A stretch of DNA of 64,000 bases from Zonotrichia leucophrys gambelii (lineage: Eukaryota; Chordata; Aves; Passeriformes; Passerellidae): the NCBI RefSeq assembly GCF_028769735.1, contig NC_088170.1, positions 42,820,920 through 42,884,919 of the forward strand, read 5' to 3'. Below the pieces are notes generated by a model. It ran no database searches. It was not told the DNA's origin and was given only the letters and a program-made list of their open reading frames with translations. Made by a program: the position numbers and the translations under genes. Shown in pieces: positions 13,512 to 25,665 of this stretch (positions are counted from its first letter, which is position 1; each line of letters starts with the position of its first letter).

Positions 13512-14190
13512 TGTCCTGGTTAAGGGCAAATTTTAGAGAGACCCCCCAAAAGGGGCTTCTCTAGGTAAGCAGATTCAATCCACCCCTCCTCCCAACCAGT
13601 CCGGGAGGAAATACCTCCTTAGAGAAAAGTGGAAAAAATCTCTTTATTAAATAATAAAACCTAAACAATGTTAAACAATAAAACCTCTTGCTATTCCAAG
13701 GAGCAGCTTTCTCACTTTGTCGTCCAAAGAGATGACAAACTCAGAAAGTCCCTCCCCAGGTTGAAGCTCAGCTCACTCAGTCTCTGATCAGACCCTCCGG
13801 TGCTGGAAATGTCGTAGCCCAGGCCTGGTCCTGTGGGCCACAGGTGTGAGCTGCCTCTGCTCTTGTGGGTGTTCAGTCCAGAGCAGGTTTAAACAGGTCC
13901 AAAGAAAAGGGGAAAAGGAAAAAACCACAGTCCAGGGAACTTCTTTGCCTCAGCTAGCTAAACTAACTAAAAGCAAAGGAGAGCTCTGTCCCACTGTCTG
14001 TCCATCCACAGACAACACAGTCCAGGAGCAGGAATGTGGAGGAGTGAGTGCAGTGTCTGAAAACAGACTGCATGCTTCTTCTCTCCCTCTTCACTCTCTG
14101 GAACAAGTCTCAAAGGTGCAAAACTTATTATTCAGCATAAACAGAACAAGACAATTGAGGATAAAAGCATCATATAGTCAACCTAGGACA
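13512..14190 (-). mobile_element. Solo LTR of an endogenous retrovirus with 5-bp target duplication
   Basis: Flanked by the exact direct repeat GTAAC (13507-13511 and 14191-14195). The element begins TGTCCT and ends AGGACA, a perfect 6-bp inverted terminus with the canonical TG...CA. A minus-strand AATAAA at 13643-13648 lies about 130 bases from the minus-strand 3' end, which sets the orientation. No internal retroviral genes flank it, so it is a solo LTR. A 5-bp duplication suggests an ERVL-like class. Confidence 0.85.
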
Positions 14191-14195
14191 GTAAC

Positions 14196-16372
14196 CAAGA
14201 ACCAGGCTGCTAGCTGTGACCTTCTAGTCCCTTTCAAAGATACAGGGTCATCTCAGAGAGAATTCATAGCTAGACAAATTTAACTGTGCCTCGACCACTG
14301 AATTACTGAAATGGACTAAACACACCTAAGAACCTGGATGTGTGAAATGGTGATTTTTTTTTCTTCAAGCTGATGTAATTCACTTGAAATATACAGAAAA
14401 AAATCTTGTTTATCTGTTGCTCATAAAAAGTCCAAACTTAAAATGCCTGACAGAAAAGTTTACCATTCATAATAAAAAGCAGGTCTCAGTCATTGACTAC
14501 AGCAAACTGGTCCAGGTTCACTCATTTTTTGTCAGCTTAACATAAGGTTTTCTTAAGTTATAAATGATAAAATTTGTTTAATCTAAACAAAGAGATGAAC
14601 AGAGGAAAAAGTACTGCTCTTTCTTCACTGATGAAGAAATTAGGCATGAAGATAGGTAGGACAATGACAGTCATGAGGAAATAGGTTTGTGTTGAGGTAG
14701 GAAATTGTCTTCCTGAGTTGGACAGAACCCTGGTCCTTCAGGACATACATGTGTGGGCTTATTGCTGTGGGTGAAGATAGTAAAACACTGCTTACAGTAA
14801 ATGTGATGCAGGGAGAACCCAACATTGTGTTAGATGTTCCCTTCTATTCCCATTATTAGTGACGTGAGCTCACATGAGGCTCAGGATACACTTATTGTTT
14901 CAGGTCACATCATGGGTGTAACTCACAAAGTTATTTGACCGGAATGTTGAAGTTGGCAAATGCCTTCTGTGAGGGCTGAGAGGGTCAGACAGGAGATTCA
15001 AGATTCCAGATGATCAGCATCTCAGAAACTTGTGAAGATGAGAAATAGTATTTTCCTGGGTGTCCAGGTCCACTCACATCTGGTGACCAAAGCTTGACAG
15101 GCTGGGCATTTCACACCTCAATTGCCAGTTATTCACACCACTGAGCCTTATAGGTCACTTGCAGCTCTGGGCTGCTGCACGTGGTGATGGGCATATTTCT
15201 CACAATATCTGGCATCACTACGGAGATGCCAAAGTCACCCACCTGGAAAAGGAACAGCAGAAAGGTTTCTCTTCTGTGGTACTCCATTGACAAGGCCACA
15301 GAGAGCAATCCTTTTTCTGGAAGGAACTACAGAAGCGGAGAAGTTTGCCATGGCAACATGTCAGAGGCAGTGTTTTCCCTGTGAGTTTTATGAGTCTCCA
15401 CAAGAAAGAAATTAGAAACTGAATTCTACACTCTCTCCCATTTATAAATGTGCCCATAATGGGTACATTGTGCTGTAGGTTAATGATGCAGTTCTCAAGC
15501 AAAATTAACAGCTGCATCAGACAGCCATCAATTTTTTATGATTGCAAGACCGTTTCCCTACTAAAAATGAAAGTTATGTTCCCCAAGGAATGGGCTGTAT
15601 TCAACGTCAGTCAAGTGTGCAGGGTGGGATGATGGGAATAAAATTAAAAAAAAAAAAAAGAGAAAGCAGAAGACATGAGTTAGTTCCCCAGCTCCTACAC
15701 CAGGGAACATGTTTGTGACCTTCCCCACTGTTGCTTCTGAGCATCCTGAATAAAGTTAAATATGCAGATGGATGTGCCACTGACACTCACTTGTGGGGCC
15801 AGCTCCTTCTGAAGTGATGCTTGAGGCACTCAGTGCCCAGTAGCAAGCTGCAGTGACTTTGTACAAGATCAGTACAAGTGTCATCCTGCCTCAAAAGCCT
15901 GGGACATTGTTCACGCCTGAGACTGGCAGTCTAAAGATTGCTTATGTTACAGTTGAGCTTTCTATCAAACTTAGTCTATATTTGGCTCAGATTCTGAGAA
16001 GATGCCTATAGCTGCATCAGCAGAGTGAGGGAAGGCATCTCACTCACCATTGCCTTTTAAGACATCTATCTAAGAAAAGTGGGAAAAATGGCCCTTTGTA
16101 GGTGTCTCTCTTATCCTTTCTCTCTGCAACAACTTGATGGCTAGAAGGGAGCTTGATGTCTAACTTTGATTAGAAGCACATTTTTAGATGCCTGAAGCAA
16201 GGGGAGATGAATCCTCATCTGAGGTACAAGTTTTTGTATCAGTGATTTATATCAGGTACTGTTGTGGCTGAAAGGATCCCAGCTATCTTCATTAACAGTA
16301 ACCCACATTTTAACCTGATTGATAAAACCATTACCACTCAGTTGAACATTTTCAAAAATCTAAGGCAAAAGC
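14196..16372. other. Intergenic DNA, nothing recognised
   Basis: Contains an A13 tract near 15646 and no supported gene or repeat family. Confidence 0.55.
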
Positions 16373-16378
16373 CATAGC

Positions 16379-16734
16379 TGTCGTCACGGGTCCCTAGCTG
16401 GGTAATAATTAGCATTGACTCCGTGATTCCAAAAGGCCGATCAACTGCTTTATTCTACTATACTATATTATACTATACTTATTAAGAAACTCATCCCCTT
16501 ACCGGCAGTCTGATACAGACAGATTTAATTGGTCAATGAATCTAAATGTCCAATTAAGAAATCACCCTTTGGTAAACAAATCTCCATAACACACTCCACA
16601 TGTGCACAACAGGTGCAGCAAGTGGAGATAAGAACTGTTTCTCATTCTTTTCTCTGATCTTCTCACAGCCTTTCCCAGTAAAATGCCTGGGAAAGTCTTG
16701 CCTGCTGCTCTCCGTGGAGAGAGCTGTGGCTACA
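16379..16734 (-). mobile_element. Solo LTR, minus orientation
   Basis: The plus strand begins TGTCGTCACGGG and ends GGCTACA. On the minus strand there is AATAAAGCAGTTGATC (signal at 16449-16454), then an R/U5-like stretch ending GACGACA. Flanks CATAGC (16373-16378) and CACAGC (16735-16740) form a 6-bp target duplication with one mismatch, fitting an ERVK-type insertion of some age. Confidence 0.7.
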
Positions 16735-17423
16735 CACAGCATCTTTGTAACTATATCCTTTGATTGAGTTTTGGGCTGGTTTGTCCTCACATACCTGCTA
16801 TTTATTGTATGTGGAGAAATAAATTACTTCTGTACAAAGACACAAACACACAAGACAGGGAACTAAGTCTGTAAAAGACTTTCAAACAAGATAAAAACAT
16901 TAAACTGCACATGTCACATGAGAGTTGTGGCAATTGTGATGGTAATAATTTTCATGTTTCTTAATACTTCTGCAAGATACTCATTCCACTGGCTATTATA
17001 CTCAAAAACAGTCACAATGCAGGGGGGAGAGGGAATAGCTTCTATATGTATAATGGGATTGCTGCCTATACATCAGTGTGTGAAAACAAATGAATGTATT
17101 TTCCCTCAAGTACCAGAGTAAGAGCCTACATATCAAAACCATTTGACTTAGCCTTGTGAGTTAAAAATAAATGTTTAAATAAATCGCATTTGAAGGCAGA
17201 AAAGCAGAATAACTTTATGGTCATTTCAAAAGAAAAGCAGAAGGCTCAGATGAGGATATCTCACATCACAGTGGCTGGTCCTTACTCAAGCAAAGAAAGG
17301 AGCAGGAGAAATATGTCCTATTTCTCCTTTTCTCTGTATTTAATTAAATCATTTCCCCTCTATTTTTATATAGGTGTCATAGGTTACAATACAAAGATGT
17401 ATTCTATTCTCATCTTCAAGAAT

Positions 17424-17927
17424 TGTTGAAACCAGGAGGGGCATCGTTTTTTTCCTTATCTCCTATTAATGGGCCCATCAATGTCTTTCCACATGCCTCA
17501 GAGATAACTCCTTCAGGGAGCCATTTCTGTTTAATGGGTGATCAAGGACCCACTGCATGATACAGACTGATACCAGCCCATTGTGAGATGCTCCGCCCAG
17601 GGGGGAGGAGCTAAGCATCCCCAGCTGGATATAATCTGGGTTTTGGGACACAACAAGCTGCCCTTACCCACTGGTTTCCAAAGGACAAAAGCTACCAGAT
17701 GGTTTCTATAGGATCACCGTTTCAACAAGACCATTTCATCTGGACTGCTACCACCACCCTAACCAGCAGGGTGTCAGGGTGTATTCTGACTCTGTCAGTG
17801 GTTTTTCTTTTGTATTAATGCATGTATTTTGGTTAGGGGTTTGTTTGTTTGTTTGTTATTTTTTCCTAATAAATTATATTTCTGACTTGTAGTCTCTCAC
17901 TGGTTTTGCTTTCAAACCAAAACAACA
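17424..17927 (+). mobile_element. Solo LTR, plus orientation
   Basis: Termini TGTTG and CAACA form a perfect inverted repeat. Internal order fits an LTR: TATAAT at 17630-17635, AATAAA at 17868-17873, then a short U5 with CTCTCACTGGTTTTGC. I recognise the family as common in songbirds. No target duplication is evident (AGAAT versus GGCTA), so the ends may be slightly misplaced or the flanks decayed. Confidence 0.7.
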
Positions 17928-19311
17928 GGCTACAAATATTAAAACATGGCTGCACATTCTTTGCGGGAGGATCCTGGCAAGCTTATTGTGATGTTGCATA
18001 AGTTTGTAACTTGAATAGCAGAACTTCCCAGCTCAAGTTACAGGGAAGGCATGCTGAAATTCAGGCCCAAAGTTTGGCCCTTTCAGATGAGGCCCTGCTT
18101 TGCTTCTCAGTTTGCTTGGATCATAAGAGGTTTAGCTAAGGAAAGGGATAGAACTATAAGGTTAAAGGGGAAGAGGGAGAAGAGAACAGCTTGATTAATG
18201 GATCCTTCAAACACTTTGGCTATTCTGAATTCTCAACATAACAAGAATTAATGAGTCAGAACTGTAATTCAACACCAAAATTACCCGAGAAGTGTCTCTA
18301 TCACTGAACACCACACAAGAAACACAAGGCACACTCTTGCACCCACCTTCAGACAGCCATAACTAACCAGTCTTGCTTTCAAATAGATCTGCTTGTGATG
18401 GAGCACATGAGGGACAGGCAGGTAGACCACAGGGAGCAGCAAGCCTAGCCAACAGGGGAAGGCAGTGCAGAGAAGGAGAGCAGAAGAAAGTTCTATGAGT
18501 TACTACCATGGCCTTGGTTCTTCCATATCAAGTAGGAAAGGCCATAAGAATGATATTTACCACCTCCTCATTGTTTCTGTCTGTCATGTAGGGTATCAAC
18601 AAGTATGAATCACTTTGATAGGGACAATGATGCTTCCAATCTAGACAGTTTCTGAAAGGACAAAAAGCCAGGCTGCACAGTGGTAGCTTTCAGCCTGCTC
18701 TCATGAGTCTTAACACTCCTGGGTCTCTCCTAGCCAAGCAGCAAACAACTTAATTTAAACAATTTTCTAACAGAGGAAAGATATTTGTGTATCTGTCTTT
18801 AAAACAATCCATACAATGTATTTGGAAAAGAGAAAAACCAAAACCAAGTATTACAATTATAATTTCTGTATAATTGCATGTAATGAATTCTTATGAAAGC
18901 CAGCCTAATGCATGTATTCACCTGAAGACCATCATCTTCATCTTCTTCTTGATCTGAGGAGCAACTGAAGATCATCCTTGTAAGGGAAGAAGGGTGTGTA
19001 ATCTTCATGCTTTTGTCTCCTAAATCTCATCCTGGTTAGTAGATTTATTCAAAGCACTCCTCACTAGGAACCAGCATGGCAACCTTCAGCATCAGTGAAA
19101 ATGGTAGATAACTGTGCTACTAGTTTCAGTTTTATGTCAATTGCCTCCTAACCATGGGCAGGTCCGTAAGCGACAGGACCATGAGGCAGTTCCAGGGTCA
19201 CTGAATACAGGCCTGCACACATGCAGACTAGAAGCTTTATGGAGAAAATATCTGTCCTGATCATCTACAAGGGACAAAATTCAGTGTCTAAACATGGATG
19301 TACATTTTGTA

Positions 19312-19341
19312 CCAGAGTTAACAGAGTTAACAAGAGTTAAC
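19312..19341. repeat. Three tandem AGAGTTAAC units
   Basis: CAGAGTTAACAGAGTTAACA followed by AGAGTTAAC. GTTAAC half-palindromes recur every 9-10 bases. Confidence 0.7.
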
Positions 19342-19482
19342 ATCTATGGTATTTAGACCCAGAACCCCTTGAGTCCAGGGAAAAGCAATTTTGGACTAAG
19401 AGACAACACAACTCTATTTCCAGTTACATCTGCCCAATTCACTTACTTTGAGCTGGTTAGAGAATGTTTTGTTTGTTCGAAC

Positions 19483-19523
19483 ATCATGATGCTCAATGCT
19501 TGATCGTCATTGAGCATCATGAT
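19483..19523. repeat. Perfect 16-bp hairpin
   Basis: ATCATGATGCTCAATG (19483-19498) and its exact reverse complement (19508-19523) are separated by a 9-base loop. Pairing stops abruptly outside the arms. Confidence 0.85.
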
Positions 19524-19584
19524 CCTGACACCAATGACACAAATCAGCACAGTCTCAAGGAAATAAGCAAGAAAGACAACAGAT

Positions 19585-19613
19585 ACAGTCTTTAGCATTC
19601 TGCTAAAGACTGT
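19585..19613. repeat. Perfect 13-bp hairpin with 3-base loop
   Basis: ACAGTCTTTAGCA (19585-19597), loop TTC, then TGCTAAAGACTGT (19601-19613), exact complements. It lies 61 bases beyond the 16-bp hairpin. Confidence 0.85.
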
Positions 19614-22600
19614 TCCCAACATATATGGTGACATTTTAAATGTCCGATTCACTTGGATAATTTCCTGTAGGTTCTAGAGCTATAAAAGGAAGTGAGGCAG
19701 AGAGAAGTTGAGGAAGAAAAGAAGCTCTTACCATGGATGGATCATGTTCTTGATTTGCAAAATCAGCCTGAACTCACCACCTTTGCAATCCAGTTGAGGT
19801 GGCATTCAGCATCAAAGATGGGTTTTCATATGTGTCACCATTCTGGATTTATCACTGCAGAGGAAATGAAAATACAATAATGAGCAACCTACCTTGTAGA
19901 CTGAGAGCTAATTATGCCTCTTTCTTCACAAAGTGGGAAACACAGAAGTTGGAAAGATATCCATGGAGCAATTAAACACACACTTGTCAACACGTCGCAA
20001 ATACTGTGTTTTTACAGTTGAAATGAAAACACAAAATGCCATCTGATTGAACTTCAGATTAATTAGCACATCACAGCACACAGCCATGACAAGTACCTGT
20101 CAACAGCTATCAGCACAGCAATGACATTTTCCACTGCAAATAATGATATCATTTTCCACTTTGGAGAAGTAATGCTATTTTTTGTCTTTTCAAAAAGCTA
20201 CATTTTTTATAACAGATACAAATACATTCTCCATAAAACAAGATTTCATTCTGCAACGTTAACGCTCAAACAGAATTATTTTGCAACCAAGCTTTAATTC
20301 CATATGCAAAAGTTAATGAACCTCTAATTCCACATCGTAGCTGGAGGAAGAGGAGGATGCAAGTTGTGGAACACTGTCTTTATTAGCCAATGGCTATTTA
20401 CTCCCAGAACACTCTCTCTGTAAGCCTAGATTCATAACCAGCACTGCTCTGGACTTGTACTAAACAGGGAAACTGTTTCTTCTGGGAAACACACCAATTT
20501 AAGAAAAATATTCCACAGTCAGGTACTGTGGGTGGTTTTCAGAATTTGCAAGCAAGCTAATAACATCAGCTTTGATGTGCTCCAAGAGTAACTCATTAAG
20601 AGAAAGGTAAGGAAAAGTAAAAAAAGTTTCTGTAAATTTTTATTAAAGTTTTAAACTGTTCTACTGGTCTGTTTTCTGTAAACAAGCTGGTTATTAATAG
20701 ATGAGGTTTAAAATGCAAGTTGAATTGCGCATACTGGCACATCACCCTTTTTGGGTGGCTCTGTACAATTTTATGCTTACTGAGTATGACTTTAATTAAC
20801 AAGTCATATAAGCTTAGACTGTTTTATGTCTTTACAGTCCATTAAAAAATACAGTTTCTTACTAGGAACAACAGACTGAAAAACCCTACAAGGACAAGTT
20901 TTGAAAGAAAATCTGGAATAAATCAGTATAGTGACAGCCTTGAGTACCCACAGTAGGGCAGAACTGGGAGGAGTCAGATCCCTTATGTGATGCAGCAAGT
21001 GTGAAATCACTGTGTTGATTTGCCTGATAGAGGATGCAGTTTTCCAACTTGCAGGACACCAGGCCTTCTTTTTCCACCCTACCTGTGCTCTGAAAAATCA
21101 CAGCACAGGGAAGCATCATGTGGAGATAATAGATCTGCCTTCCAGAGCCTGAGGCTTGGGTGGCAACATGGAATAGCCACCTGGCTGAGCATGCTGCCCA
21201 GGCTGAGAAGGAGGGAGGTAATTTAGGGGGAGTATTCCTGCATGATGCTCTGTTGTGACACATAGTTTTGCCTTACATGAGAGGTAAATCCGTTCCTGAA
21301 GCTATTCCTAACTTGACTTGTCTGTCCACCAGAATGACAGCTTTTAATGGCAGCTGGAATAAGATTGATGCCATCACAACAAAAACTCTCAATTTATATT
21401 AATGGGATTAAGTAACTGATTTTGGATATGTCTCATCTCCATTCAAAGCACAGAAATCCTCCTCCATAGAAATATGTATCGTTTATCACAGTCCAGAGCA
21501 GTCAGTTCTGTCAAGGCTTCATGTTCCCTAGAGTGGGATTTGGCTCTTCATGATTTTAGCCATTATAAAGGCAGTTTTTCATCTTAAGTGGTAGTGATGG
21601 CTTCTGGTTTTGTTTGTTTTGCTGGGTTTATCCTCTCTCAGGAAGGAAGGGGAGAAGATCTGAAAAGAAAATCCACCAAACTGAAAAATGGATGAATGCA
21701 GGGCCAGCTGGGGAGAGGTCCCTTCTCCAGAGAACTATGTAAGCAGTGAACTCAGAAGGTTACTGAGCTTGCAGTCTCCAGTACAAATCACCCTTCATTT
21801 ATTGTAATTCTTCTGCATCCATAGGGTTTGGTGTCATCAACCAGGGCAGACACATGGGGGACTCCACAGCAGCTGTACATGAGAAAATTCACATACAGGA
21901 CCAGTGTTAACAACTCTCTCAACTGAAGTATCTTAGACAGGATAATGCCATTTTTACATACCAGAGACATTGATTCAGCTCATGGCACCACTGGAGGAGA
22001 GCTGAATGTTCTCCAAACAGCAGTATGAACACATCTTGCAATAACTGCACAGTGCTAGAATCACTCCAAAATGGAGACAAAACACCTTCATGTAAACTGC
22101 AGGTCTAACCACTTCACTAAAAAATTATTAGTTAAAGGTTATATAAGAAAACCCATAATGAATATATAGTGATGTTTCCTGTAGGATTCCTGCCCAAGCT
22201 TCCACTACTTCCTCCATCATAAACTACAGTCAGATTTCACTAACCCCCACTCTGTATGCATACAATTAATCTCTTTTTCAACATAGATTTATTTTTAGAA
22301 TATAACATACCACGACAGTGACTTACACTTAGTTATGTGTAATGCAGAAAACCCCAGCCTTCCTTGACTGCTTCAGCCATAGCTGTTCTATGTGAGAAAT
22401 GGTGAATCCTTGTTCCTTGTTTGCCTTCTAAAAGCATGCTGAGAGAACCCCACAAGACAAGTCTAAACCAATAACAAAGTGATAAAGAAACAAAGGGAGA
22501 AGAAAGACAAGCAGATTAAGGCAAAAGTAAATATGTATCAACTCAGAGGGTTAAAGCTCTACAGCATTTAAATAGGTGTTGGTACCATGCCCCTTTTTCT

Positions 22601-23183
22601 AAGAAAATTAGTAGCACCTCACATTTCCTGAGTGCATCGCTTTTCTTCTGTCTTATTTGTAGGAAGCAGCATGTCTAAATAAGGCACTACTTTGAGGTGC
22701 TTTATGGCAACTTTCCTACTGGTTTTATTTTCAGGCTGCTTTGATTTCCATCATGACTTCACCTGTAAAGGTACTTCACAGTGTACACAGTGGATGGTTC
22801 ATGTATATGTCCTCAGACTAATCAAGAGTCTAACTCTTGCTTTCACACACATTTTTCATTTTTAACTTCCTAAATTGAAAGGCACCCATGCACACACCCA
22901 CACACCCCAGCATAATTCCCATCGAGTGTCCCAGTCTAACAACTGTGCTTTAATTTGCCTCAGGCATTAAAAAGAGCCCAAGAGCTGTCTGAGCACTGAG
23001 CTGTGGCTCCCATACATTTTCCATTGTTTTCTTTTAACATTGTACCTCAGATAGCAGAGAAATAAACATAGGCTCGGTACCCATCTGTCAGACTCATTAA
23101 AATAACACATTCAAAGGGGTTAGCAGCATCACTGCTTTGCTTCCTCTTCTGGCCCTGCAGTAAGAGCTGCTCAGAGTGTTCAT

Positions 23184-23196
23184 GGGGGGGGGGGGG
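23184..23196 (+). repeat. G13 homopolymer
   Basis: Thirteen consecutive G between CAT and TGAT; no repeat element is apparent around it. Confidence 0.9.
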
Positions 23197-25296
23197 TGAT
23201 CTGCAGAAATAGCCTTGACATGCTGCCTTCACCTATCCCAGCCCTGTGATGAGTTCTGCTCATCAAATGTCCTCCAGAAATAACCCACAAGTGCATTGTT
23301 GAAGCCCTCAAGGAGACTACTCACCTCAGACATGGGCACCTTCCTACCTTCCCTGGATTGTAGCTGACCCTCCTCCAAGAAATCACTGCTCCAAGAAAAA
23401 GCAAACACCTCCACAATCAGAATTACCTACCCAATTTCAGCTACCAAAAAGAAACCTGGAGGACATAAGCTTTAAATGTGCAATAAGCAGCCCTTTTGGC
23501 ATGCCATGTTGGAGTGACCAGTGCAACTTCAACAGTTGAATGTGAGTGTAAGCCATTAATTTAGCATGGTTATTTTTAGCAGCTGTAGAGGTAAGGAAGA
23601 AATGGTGCTTGAAGAGCCAAGAAAAACATAAATAAGGGTAGTGTGGACTCTCTGTATCCTCTCTTGTACTGGCACCATGGTGCAGACCTGCCATGCTCTC
23701 TTCCATACACAGCTCCATTGTGGCCCTCCACACCAGAGGAAGTTAAAACAAGTCATGAGCTTTTATTTTCAGATACACTTGTGGTGTTGTGTCTACAAGA
23801 CACTTCACGTCATGCAGTTTCTCTCTCTGTATTGTCCCTCCCTTCCATGATGTAGCAACCTCAAAGTGTCACCCAAGAGAAAATATGGCTGCAAAGAGTG
23901 TGGAATGAGTTGCCCCCCCATTCCACAGTTCATGTATATGTATCTGTATGTACATATAGATATATGTAATTGTGCAGAAGCTCCAGAGTGTGAAAAGCTA
24001 CTCTGGGTCAAACCCAAAAGAGAGTCACCACTTTTGCCTACCTGGCATACACACACTTCTCCTCGTGGTGGTCAATTTACACTGACATTAAGAAGGGAAG
24101 AAGATCTTCAGGCTAAATGTGTTACCATTTATTTTTGAAAGCAGGTGAAAAGGCAGAGCTCAATTTATTCTTTGTCCAACCTACGATAAAACCTATTTTT
24201 ATGGAAAGAATCACTTGATGAGACAAGTATATACAGAGGAAAGAAGGATCTGGGATTTAGTGGCAGATTTGTCACTATAGGCCTACGCTAGCTTCTGTTG
24301 CAGTCTTGAGAAGGGGATGCATACTTCTTTGGGCTCATCATGGCCCCTTGCAGCAGGGAATGGGCTCACTCAAGGAGTCTGGTCACATCACGGCCTTCTT
24401 GGCAGAAAAACATCCCTTGTTGGCACCTGATGATCAGCCACCTTGATGGGGTAGGTCAGGAGTCACTGGTGGTGCTGAGCAGGGTCAGTCACAAAGGTTT
24501 GCAAGGGGAAAGGAAAGCCTGCCCTCTCTGTCCTGATATATACCCCGCTTGGTGCCAACATTTTTCATTATGTTAAGATGCAGAAGTGCACTGGGAGAAC
24601 TCCCTCAGACAAGTCTGTAATTAGGAAGATTTCTAGCTTCTAGAAAAGAGACATAAAAAGAACAATTTAATGAAAAAGATATCATATGTGTAAAGTCAAA
24701 TTCTGCACAACAGAATTTGTCAGGAGCACTTGGCAAATAAAAGGAAAACAAACCTATTTAGATCTGCAAGCTCCCACAGGACCCTGTAGGATGGGCCCAG
24801 CTGAAGGACAGCCCCTCACTGCAGAGGCCCTCCTGCATTTCCCAAGCTCCATGGAATCTTGGGAGTGCTCTCAGCCATACCACCACCACCCCCACCCCAA
24901 GCCCTCTGATACCCATCACAGCACGTGACTTGCTCTGTGTCTTTGCCTTTCCACACTGGCAACCCTTCCTGATGGATGCCAAAGCCCTTGCTCTACTCCC
25001 ACCCCCCACCAGCCGCACCCAAACCAAAACCCCGGAGGCACAAATGGTCGCCTCCAGGATGGAAATATTTCAGGAGCATTTTGCCATTTTGTGCATGAAG
25101 AAGGGAGACCAGTGGTGTGGCAGATCCTCTGGTTCCTTCTTTCTAGGTTTTTTCTTTAAACTTTTCAGGTTTAATTTCTCTCTGGAGGCCAAGCAGGCCT
25201 TGGCAAGAACAGTCTCACATCATCCCACACTGAAGACAACTGAGCAATCAGAAAAGCCAATCATCAAAGAGAAAGGGCTTCTGAAACGTCACTTGT

Positions 25297-25665
25297 GATG
25301 TTACATTTTAGCTAAATGGTATGCTCTGTCTCACCCCTCGAAAATGTACAGTTTGTTCCAAGCCTGTGATCCTCCTCTGATCTGTCCCATTGGCCCAAGT
25401 CTTATTCCGCCCCCACTTTGAATCTCCCTGTTAAGCTGTTCGAGGGAGACCTCTTAGCCCGTTGCTCTCTCTTGGCCCCTTTTCTCCCTAGGCTCTCCAT
25501 CTCTCCCCCTTTCCCCCTTAGAAACCATGCTGCTCCCAGGCGTGAGACTCCCAATATACCCTCACCTATTTAGCACCCTCAGAAGCTGTCTGGAGTCTCC
25601 TTGCCTGCCTGCTGCTATCAGGGAATTTACAGCTTAGGTGGCCCACCGGGGACTCCCTGGGGAGC
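25297..25665 (+). mobile_element. Possible LTR plus primer-binding-site remnant
   Basis: A segment beginning near TGTGATGTTACA and ending GGAATTTACA is followed five bases later by GGTGGCCCACCGGGGACTCC, which looks like a tRNA-complementary primer-binding site next to a 5' LTR. The U5-like part is pyrimidine-rich. No AATAAA and no following gag-like frame were found, so it is either a decayed element or a coincidence. Confidence 0.35.

Larger units (their letters stand above)
17928..25296. other. Intergenic DNA with hairpins, no gene seen
   Basis: Only the hairpins at 19.5 kb, the GTTAAC triplet repeat and the G13 tract stand out. The stretch 19960-20340 has homeodomain (TTAATTAG) and E-box-like words and reads like unique regulatory-type sequence, but this is a weak impression. 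Confidence 0.5.

Noticed and set aside
19483..19613. A microRNA precursor
   Set aside because: Arms of 16 and 13 bp end abruptly with no extended imperfect stem, shorter than a normal pre-miRNA.
19443..19652. A 69-codon minus-strand frame with a hydrophobic stretch, overlapping both hairpins
   Set aside because: The hairpin arms account for part of the apparent composition. There is no homologue I recognise and no supporting context.
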